From: Sapria himalayana | Taxonomy: Eukaryota > Streptophyta > Magnoliopsida > Malpighiales > Rafflesiaceae | Direction of reading: 5' to 3' | Assembly (NCBI GenBank): GCA_029783825.1 | Contig: JAREIK010010368.1 | Span: 358,012 to 422,011 of the forward strand | DNA: 64,000 bases | Program-made: the position numbers and the translations under genes | The notes under the pieces: generated by a model | The model's database searches: none | What the model saw: the letters and a program-made list of their open reading frames with translations, nothing else | Told to the model about the DNA's origin: nothing | In this document: piece after piece, positions 1 through 8,650 of the stretch | Layout: the number at the start of each line of letters is the position of its first letter | Numbering within the stretch: the first letter of the stretch is position 1

Positions 1-335
1 TGTACATCCAATTCCGATGCACCTATTGCTATTCCGACGAGTTCCAGGCCACCTCACGCCATTTTAGCCTTGTTCAATTAGGTCCAGCCCTTTTCCGTTG
101 CACTTCTGATTGCCTCCACCATGTCTCAGATGCCACCAGCTTTTTGGTTTGTTTTTCTGACAAGAATTGAGTGATTAATTATTATTATTATGAGTCTCAG
201 TAAGTTTTGCTGAGTATTGGTTGTGGTGTTGTGGTTGGGCCGAATGAGTGTGCTGAATGTGTTGCAGTAAGTTTTGTAGAGCTTGCTTTTTTGAAATATT
301 TATATGTTTTTATGCTTAACATATCATATTAATTA

Positions 336-2433
336 ATGTCAAAGCAGATGACACAATCCAGCGGTAAACGAAAAATACAATAAATTGAAGATGATCACAT
401 CTCAAATGATCAAAGTACTGGTAAATCCAATCATCATCATTTCACGAACCCTCCTATTATTATGGCAGGTTCTTCAATTCCAATTGTGAAAGAAAGTCAA
501 GGTACATATGAACCTCAAGCTCATAAAAAGTATAAGTCTACTATTTGGGAAACTTATGAGATATTAGTAGATTCAGAGGAAAATGAAACTGGTAGGGCAG
601 CTTGTATATGGTGTAGGAAAGAATACTTGACAAAAAGTGATCAAGGTACTTCGGGTTTATGGAAATACTTGAGATAGACTTGTAGGAAATTTCGACACAA
701 AAAAGAATTAATAGAAGCTCACAAAGGTAAAGACAAGTCACAATCTTTGTTGAGTTTCACTAAAAGAACTAGTTCGGAGGATAACAAATTAACTTGTTGG
801 CAATTTGATCAACAACTAGTTAGGGAGGGTTTGGTGAAAATAATCATAAAATATGAATTGCCTTTTTGTTTTGTTGAGAGGTATCAGTTTAAGGAGTTTT
901 GTGAAGTTAGTGTGCCTTAATTTAAAATTCTATCTAGGCACTCTATGTTAAGTGATTATTTTTCTTTGTTTTTGAAAGAAAAAGAAGAAATTATTTGATA
1001 GCATATTATCTCATTGTAGTAGAGTTTCATTGACTACAGATACTTGGACTAGCATTCAAAATTTGTCTTATATATGTTTGACTATTCATTTCATTGATTC
1101 TCATTGGAATATGTATAAAAGGCTTTTGAACTTTTGTGTAATTAAAAGTCATTCTGGTGTTAATATTAGAAATGCTATTGAGTTTTGCATGAATGAATAG
1201 TGTTTGAGAAAGTTGATGTTCATTACTATTGACAATGCATCGAATAATGATGTTGCAGTTGAACAATTGCCAAAAAGTCTTGTGAAAAAAGTGTTGTACC
1301 TTTGAAAGGCGAGCATTTTCATATGAGATGTTGTGCTCATATCTTAAACTTAATTGTCAGAGATAGCATTGCAGTAGTTGAGGGTGCTATTCAAAAAATT
1401 TGAGGTGTGGTAAAATATGTGAGGAGCAGTCCTAAAAGATTAGATATGTTTAAGTTATGTGTTGAAGAAGCAAACTTAACATATGGATCTTCATTGCAAT
1501 TAGATTATCCTACAAGATGGAATCCAACTTATTTGATGCTACAAACTGATATAAAATATCAAAAAGAATTTGATAAGTTGGAGGACAAAGACAAAAGGTT
1601 TTTGAAAAAGTTTGGTTCAAACGTTCCAACTGAGAGAGACTGAACAAACGCCAAATTTTTGGCTTGTTTCTTGAAAACTTTTTATGAGGTAACTTGTAAA
1701 TTTTTGGCTCATAATATACTACCTCTAGTGTTTATTTTCCTGAGATTATTCGAATTTTGAAAAAAAATTGAGCTTTGTGAAAATAGTAGAGATACAATGG
1801 TGTTTGAAATTGGTATGAAAATGAGGCATAAATTCAACAAATATTGGGGTTCTATTCTACTGTTTTGAAGAAAAATTATGATGTCTTTGATGGTAGTGAT
1901 ACGTATGTTGATAATTTTTTTTGTTGAATTGGAGAAAGAATAAGAAGTTGCAGCTTTGGAAGAGTTGGATAAGTACTTGGAGGACAAACTTGAAAAAAAT
2001 AGAAATGATTTTGATCTTATTAACTGGTGGAAGGTAAATGAGGTTAGGTATCCTTCTTTGGAAAATGTAGCAAGGGATGTATTTGCTATCCAAGCATCTA
2101 CTATGGCCTACAAATCTACATTTACCACTGGGGGGAGAACTTTAGAAAAATTTAGGAGTTCTTTAACACATATTACAACTGAAGTTCTCATATGTCTACA
2201 AGATTGGTTGAGAAGCTCAAACAAACCTATTGAAATTGAAGAATTAGTTCAAGACCTTGATGATAATGAATCAGGTTAGTATACAAATCTTGTAAATTTT
2301 AATTTTACATTTACTTATTTTATTCATTCAATTTAATAAAATAATGGTTCAATTACAATTTTCAGAGGGGTCACAAGATCCAAATATTCTTCCAACTATA
2401 GTTGGCCAACTAAATTTGGAATGGGTGTATTAA
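336..2433 (+). pseudogene. hAT transposase pseudogene (copy A)
   Basis: This is the remnant of a hAT transposase, the nuclear enzyme that binds the element ends and cuts and pastes the transposon. The longest in-frame start is the ATG at 336; an alternative is the ATG at 462, after a TAA at 381-383. Order of parts: a BED-like finger (Cys codons 603-605 and 612-614, then WKYLR); an RNase-H-like core with first Asp at 1039-1041 (TTDTW) and second Asp at 1231-1233 (DNAS), followed by CCAHILNLIV; and the hAT dimerisation block from 1956 (EELDKYLEDK, INWWKVNEVRYPSL, TTGGRTL, LICLQDWL). Stops lie at 381, 675, 918, 1198, 1401 and 1641, with a +1 slip near 978-986 and a -1 slip near 1285-1292. A deletion of about 205 bp lies near 1853. 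The usual catalytic Glu before the FSTGG-like motif reads Lys (2112-2114). A short second exon ends at 2433. Confidence 0.9.
2275..2365 (+). other. Predicted 91-bp GT-AG intron in transposase copy A
   Basis: The coding frame runs through GAATCAG and meets GTTAGTATAC at 2275. An AT-rich stretch ends in a pyrimidine-rich ACAATTTTCAG acceptor at 2365. Joining the flanks completes a GAG codon and gives a short C-terminal tail that ends at TAA 2431-2433. The equivalent interval in copy B is the same length, which supports the prediction. Confidence 0.65.
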
Positions 2434-2898
2434 ATTGTTTAAGGTAATATTTTTTTTATTACTCTTTCATCTTAGAAATTTAAGTCTACATGATTAACAC
2501 GTTTTCATTTTGGTTGTCCTTCTACAATGGAGGAAGAAAAGGGAGGAGTTGTAGAAAAGATAATTAATTGGGTTTGTATTTTCGTTCTTGTTCCGGGACT
2601 GACCTTTGAAATCATTATTATCATGGTTGTTATTAGTTGTATTTTTTTTGTTATATTAAGCTGCCTAATTTTAGCAATTACTTAAGTAGTAATTGTTGCC
2701 ACCAATGTTTGTGGTTATCTTTAGCTATTCCTTAATATTTTAAGTAATTGTTAAAAAAATGTAGTATTGCTATTATGTTTAACTTTTACTCGGCTGAACA
2801 AAGCCAACTTGTGAAAAAACAAAGAACCAAATTAAGCACACAACTCGGTCCCATTCTATTTAACATTTCTATCCTTTTCTGCACATCAAAGCTTTTGA

Positions 2899-3001
2899 CC
2901 CTTTCCAAGCAGAGAATAAGGCTCCTGTCCTAAAATGGGTCTCATCCCCATCAGCTACGAATCTATCTATTTTCCAGTCGATGAAAAAAAAATATAAATT
3001 G
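2899..3001. other. Copy-A-specific segment in hAT 3' region
   Basis: After the shared words GCACATCAA and CTTTTGAC, copy A has about 100 bp (CCAAGCAGAGAATAAGG..., ATCCCCATCAGCTACG...) where copy B has only about 32 unrelated bp (27748-27779). The two copies realign at TATTTGACAAAA. This is an indel or replacement, possibly from another hAT variant. It has no coding content I can recognise. Confidence 0.5.
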
Positions 3002-3296
3002 ATATTTGACAAAATAAAATTGGTCGAATTTGAGTTGAAAGATACATAACTAATGAATGATAAATGGTACAACAAAAGGTTTCGACATGAACTAACTTGG
3101 CCAGTTTGAAAAAAATAAATTGAAAAAAATGTCCACACTCCGTTTCGTCCCAAGACCATTTTTTCTTACCCAAAATCCCCGATCTCCGTCCCATCCCGTT
3201 CCGATATTTTTAACCTATGGGACGGGTCTGGATCTTCAAAAAAAAATCTATGAACTGTGGGAAGGGACTGGAGATTTGTAATCCCCATCCCATCCC

Positions 3297-3314
3297 GTCC
3301 CATCAGCACCCCTA
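3297..3314 (-). repeat. Right terminal inverted repeat of hAT copy A
   Basis: Read on the minus strand the end is TAGGGGTGCTGATGGGAC. It differs at one base from the right end of copy B and at two from the left end of copy B. The flanking octamer GCATTTAG (3315-3322) is an unmodified satellite sequence and would be one half of the 8-bp target duplication typical of hAT elements; the partner lies outside the window. Confidence 0.8.
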
Positions 3315-4299
3315 GCATTTAGTGGTTTATAGGTTTTATTTAAAAAATAAAATAACAAAAAATATATTTTTATTATTTTTTGATATTTTCAAAGGTTATA
3401 ATCTTTGAAAATATAATAATTTTTAAATTTTTTTCAAATGTGAATACAATATTTAGTTATACTAATCATTATATTTATATATTATATAAATTCAATATAA
3501 ACAATTTTATTGATAAATATTCTAATAATAATCAAAAATAAATTAATAATCAATTAATAATAAAATAGATATTAATTAATATATAATTACAAAACATTAA
3601 ATGATTCAAAAGCAAAGAAAAATATATTACTATATAATAATTTTTTGTTTTTGAATTTTTTTTTCTTTTAATAAGTTATTCTATATTTTTTTGATGAAAA
3701 ATAATTTATATAAATTATATTTGTCTAAATCATAATTTATTTTGTAATTAATATTTATATATAAATAAACAAATAATTGTATGCATTTAGTGGTTTATAG
3801 GTTTTATTTAAAAATTAAAATAATAAAATATTTATTTTTATTATATTTTTATATTTTCAAAGGTCGTAACATTTGAAAATATAATAATTTTTAAATTTTT
3901 TTCAAATGTGAATTCAATATTTAGTTATAATAATCATTATATTTATATATCATATAAATTCAAAATAAACAATATTATTTATAAATATTCTAAAAATGAT
4001 CAAAAAATAAATTAATAATCTATTATTAATAAGATATATATCAATTAAAATATAATAAAAATTCTTAAAGTGATTCATAAGAAATCAAAATATATTACTA
4101 TATAATAATTTGTTGTTTTGAAATTTTTTTTCTTTTAAAAAGTTTATCCATATTTTTTTGATGAAAATTAATTTATATAAATTATATTTGTCTAACTCAT
4201 AATTTATTTAAGTAATATTTATATAAAAATAAACAAATAAATAATTAAAATGCATATTTAAAATTATAATGAAAAAAGATATATTGAGATTTATTCGTT

Positions 4300-4470
4300 A
4301 TTATTTTGGGTATACCAGTCTATTTTTAATTAGATATGTCTCACTAATAATTTATTTTATAATTAATATTTTTATAAAAATAAACTAATAAATATTTAAA
4401 ATAAAAATTTAAAATTATACTCAATAAAAATTAAAATGAGATTTATGAATTATTATTAATGTATACCAGT
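4300..4470 (+). repeat. Compound monomer: duplicated monomer 3' end
   Basis: The monomer ends at GGGTATACCAGTCTA, but instead of starting the next G-rich module it re-enters another monomer's tail at TAGATATGTCTCACTAATAA. It repeats about 160 bp before reaching a second GTATACCAGTTTAA. The result is an over-long monomer. Comparable junctions recur at 12305, 28650, 37600, 50375, 51712 and 55528, and immediately upstream of all three complex segments. Confidence 0.75.
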
Positions 4471-7400
4471 TTAATATTTTAAGTATATAAAGGTTTTTTC
4501 GTTTATGACTTTAGCGATTTATGTTTTTAGGCATTTCTTGGTTTATATGTTTTATTTAAACAATGGAATAACAAAAAAATTATTTTTGATATTTTTTAAC
4601 ATTTTCAAAGGTTACCTTTGAAAATGTAATAATTTTAAAATTTTTTAAAAATGGGAATATAATTTTTAGTAATAATAAACATTATAATTACATATAATAT
4701 AAACTAAATATAAACAATTTTATTGATAAATATGATATCAATTATCAAAAAATAAATTAATATGCTATTATTAATATGATAGATATAAATTAAAATATAA
4801 TTGCAAAACCTAAAGATATTCAAAATCCAAGTAAAATTTATTACTAAATAATAATTTATTTTTATGTTATGCTTCTTTTTATAAGCTTATATTTTTTTTT
4901 GATGAAAAATAAATTAATTAAATTATATTTGTATCACTCATAATTTATTTTGTAATTAATATTTTAATAAATTATTTAAATTATATTTAATGTTTACAAG
5001 TTTAAAGGTTTAAGTATTTAGGAGCTTTTGTGTTTATGAGTTTAGAGGTTTAAATGTTTAGGCATTTAGTGGTTTATAAGTTTTATTTAAACAATGATAT
5101 AACAAAAAATTTATTTTTATTATTTTTTTAATTTTTGAACGTTATAACCTTTGAAAATATAATAATTTTTAAATTTTTTTCAAATGTAAATATAATATTT
5201 AGTTATAATAATCTTAATAATTATAAGTCATTTAAATTCAATATAAATAATTAGATTGCTAGATATAATAATAATGATCAAAAAAAATTTAATAAACTAT
5301 TATTATTAAGATAGATATTATTTAAAATATATTTGCAAAATCTAAATTTATTCAAATTCAAAGTAAAATATATTACTTAATAATAAATTTTTTATTGCTT
5401 TTCTTTTTTTGTAACTTTATATTTTTGTTATTATAAATAAATTACTTAAATTAATTTGTCTTACTCATAATTTATTTTGTAATTTATAATTTTATAATAA
5501 TAAACTATTAAATAATTAAAATAATTATTAAAAATTATAATCAATAGAAATAAAATTGAGATTGATTATTTATTATTCAGGATATACCGGTTTAATGGTT
5601 TAAGTATTTAGGTGTTTTTGGGTTTAGGAGTTTAGTGATTTAAGTGATTAGACCTTTAGTGATTTATAGTTATTATCTAAAGAATTAAAAAACAAAAAAT
5701 TTAATATTTTGAATTTTTTTAATTTTTGAAGGTTGTAACCTTTGAAGATATAATAATTTTAAATTTTTTTAAATATGAATATAATATTTAGTAATAATAA
5801 TCTTTATAATTATATATAATGTAAACTAAATATAAATAATTTTATTAATAGATATTATAATAATGATCAATAAATAAATTAATAAACTAATATTAATAAG
5901 AATGATATAAATTAAAATATAATTGTAGAATCTAAATGATTCAAAATCAAAATAAGATATATTACTAAATATTAATTTTTTATTTTACAAATTTTGACTC
6001 ATTTTATAAGCATATATATTTTTTTGATCAAAAATAAATTATTTAAAATATATATGTCTCACTAATAATTTATTTTATAATTAATATTTCTATAAAAATA
6101 AACTGATAAATAATTAAATTGAATATTTAAAATTTTAATGAATACTAATAAAATTGAGATTTATTATTTATTATTTAGACTATACTAATTTAATGTTTTA
6201 AGTATTTATGGGCTTCGGGGTTTAGGAGTTTAGTCATTTTAGTATGTAGTCATTTAGTGGTTTATAGGTTTAATATAAAAAATAAAATAACAAAAAATTT
6301 ATTTTTGTTATTTTTTCTCAGTTTTCCAGTTTATAACCTTTGAAAATATAATAATTTTTAAATTTTTTTTAAAAAAAGTGAATACAATATGAAGTTATAA
6401 TAATCATAATAATTATATATAATATAAATTCAATATAAACTAATTTATTGATATTTATTATAATAATGATCATAAAAAGTAATAACCAATTATTAATAAT
6501 ATAAATATTATTTAAAATATATTTGCAAAATCTAAAATGACTCAAAATCAAAGTGAAATATTTTACTAAATATTAATGTTATATTTTTAAATTTTTGTAT
6601 CCATTTATAAGACTATATAATTTTTGATGAAAAATAGATTATTTAAATTATATTTGTCTCACTAATAATTAATTTTTTAATTTATATTTCTATAAAATTA
6701 AACTAATAAATAAGTAAAATGTATATTTAAAATTATAATGAATACAAATAAAAATGAGATTTATTATTTATTATTTATTATTTAGGTTATATAGGTTTAA
6801 TAGTTTAAGTATTTAGGGAGTTTTGTGGGTTAGGAGTCTAGAGATTTAAATGTTTAGTCATTTAGTGGTTTATAAGTTTTATTTAAATAATAAAATAATA
6901 AAAAATTATTTTTGTGTTTTTTTATAATTTTTGAAGGTTATAACTTTCGAAAATATAATAATTTTTAAATTTTTTTCAAATGTAAATATAATATTTAGTT
7001 ATAATAACTTAATAATTATAAGACATTTTAATTAAATATAAGTAATTTTATTATTCGATATTATAAAAATAATCAAATAATAAATTATTAACTATTATTA
7101 ATAATATTGATCGCAATTAAAATATAATTGCGAAACCTATATATAATGATTCAAAATCAAAGTAAAATATATTACTAAATAATAATTATTTGTTTTTAAA
7201 TTTTTACTTCTTTATATAAGCTTTTTTTTTGATTAAAAATAAACAATTAAAATTATATTTGTCTCACTCATTATTTATTTTGTGATTGATATTTCTATAA
7301 AAAATAAACTAATAAATAATTAAAATGAGATTTATGATTTATTATATATTGTATACCGGTTTAATGGATTGATTATTTAAAAGTTTTGTCGTTTAGGAGT

Positions 7401-7487
7401 TTAGCAATTTTTGTTTTTAGGCATTTAGTGGTTTATAGGTTTTATTTATATAATAAAAATTTAAAATTCTATTTTTGATTTTTTCTG

Positions 7488-7515
7488 ATTTTCAAAGGTT
7501 ATAACCTTTGAAAAT
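7488..7515. repeat. Perfect 28-bp palindrome in satellite monomer
   Basis: ATTTTCAAAGGTTA is followed directly by its exact reverse complement. It sits about 65 bp after the GCATTTAGTGG anchor of the monomer. The same element, with 0-4 changes, occurs in nearly every monomer in both orientations of the array. It could form a hairpin or cruciform, or be a dimeric protein site; function is unknown. Confidence 0.9.
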
Positions 7516-8650
7516 AAAATAATTATATATCATACTAATAATCAAACCAAAATAATTCAATATAAATTCAATATAAATTCAATATAAATAATTTTAATGA
7601 TAGATATTATAATAATTATCAAAAATTAAATTAATAAACTATTATTAAATAATATAAATATTAATTAAAATATATTTACATAACACAAAATCATTCAAAA
7701 TCAAATCAAAATATATTACTAAATAATACTATTTAATTTTTAAAATTTTCCTTCTTTTTATAAGGTTATTTTTTTCTATTAAAATAAATTATTTAAATAA
7801 TAATTGTCTCACTCAAAATTTATTTTGTAATTTATATTTCTAAAAAATAAACTATAAATAATTAAAATGGATATTAAATTTATAATAAATAGAAATAAAA
7901 AATACATTTATTATTTATTAAGTAGTATATAGCTGTTAAAAGGTTTATGTATTTAGGAGTTTCGGGATTTATGAGCTTACTGATTTAAGTAAGATTTTAA
8001 TGATCTATAGGTTTTATTTAAAAAATGAAATAACAAAAAATTTATTTTTATTATTTTTTCTCTTTTTTTAAGGTTATAACCTTTGAAAATATAGTAATTT
8101 TTAAATTTTTTTCAAAAGTGAATTCAATATTTAATTATAATAATCATTATATTTATATATCATATAAATTCAATATAAACTATTTTATTGATAAATATTC
8201 TAATAATGATCAAAAAATAAATTAATAATCTATTAATAATAAGATAGATATGAATTATAATATAATTACAAAATCTAAAATGATTTAGAAGCAAAGCAAA
8301 ATATATTACTATATATTAATTTGTTGTTTTTAAAATTTTTTTTCTTTTAAAGAGTTTATCTAAATTATTTTGATGAAAAATTATTTATATAAATTATATT
8401 TGTGTAACTCTTAATTTATTTTGTAATTAATATTTATATAAAAATAAATAAATAAATAATTAAATTTGAATATTTAAAATTAAAATAAAAAAAATCTGAT
8501 TTATTCTTTATTATTTAAGATATACCGGTTTTATTGATATTAGATCTATCTCACTAATAATTTATTTTGTAATTAATATTTCTATAAAAAGAAACTGATA
8601 AATAATTAAAATAATAAATAAAATTATATTGAATAATTAAATAAATTTAG

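Larger units (their letters stand above)
1..3314 (+). mobile_element. hAT DNA transposon, copy A (5' end outside window, decayed)
   Basis: This is a Class II hAT-superfamily element. It carries remnants of a BED-type zinc finger, an RNase-H-like transposase core and a C-terminal hAT dimerisation domain, and ends in GTCCC-rich subterminal sequence. It aligns along nearly all its length with the full-length copy at 24397-28092; base 1 corresponds to about 24642, so roughly 245 bp of the left end lie outside the window. The right end finishes in CACCCCTA at 3314 and is followed by GCATTTAG, which is exactly the satellite word expected there. Compared with the other copy it has lost about 205 bp of coding sequence near 1853 and carries a different 3' segment at 2899-3001. 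It cannot encode a working transposase. Confidence 0.9.
3315..8650 (+). repeat. AT-rich satellite array, block I
   Basis: Tandem divergent monomers in head-to-tail order. Using the word GCATTTAGTGGTTTATA or its variants as anchor, monomers begin near 3315, 3783, 4531, 5062, 5651, 6250, 6859, 7421 and 7992, giving spacings of about 468, 748, 531, 589, 599, 609, 562 and 571 bp. Each contains the G-rich TTTAGG-like module, the CAAAGGTTATAACCTTTG palindrome (intact or decayed), the landmark AATATTTAGTTATAATAATC, a GATTCAAAATCAAAG word and a GGTATACC-like end. The 748-bp interval includes a partial duplication of a monomer end. No protein-coding content; open frames here are random in AT-rich repeat. 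Confidence 0.93.

Noticed and set aside
2869..3194. Minus-strand open frames in the 3' region of hAT copy A, and the similar plus-strand frame 27876-28121 in copy B
   Set aside because: They overlap the non-coding tail and subterminal repeats, are not conserved between copies, and the copy B frame runs out into satellite.
3315..8650. Regularly repeated short palindromes suggesting a CRISPR-like array
   Set aside because: Unit length is about 570 bp rather than 60-80 bp, intervening sequences are homologous rather than unique spacers, and the genome is eukaryotic in character.
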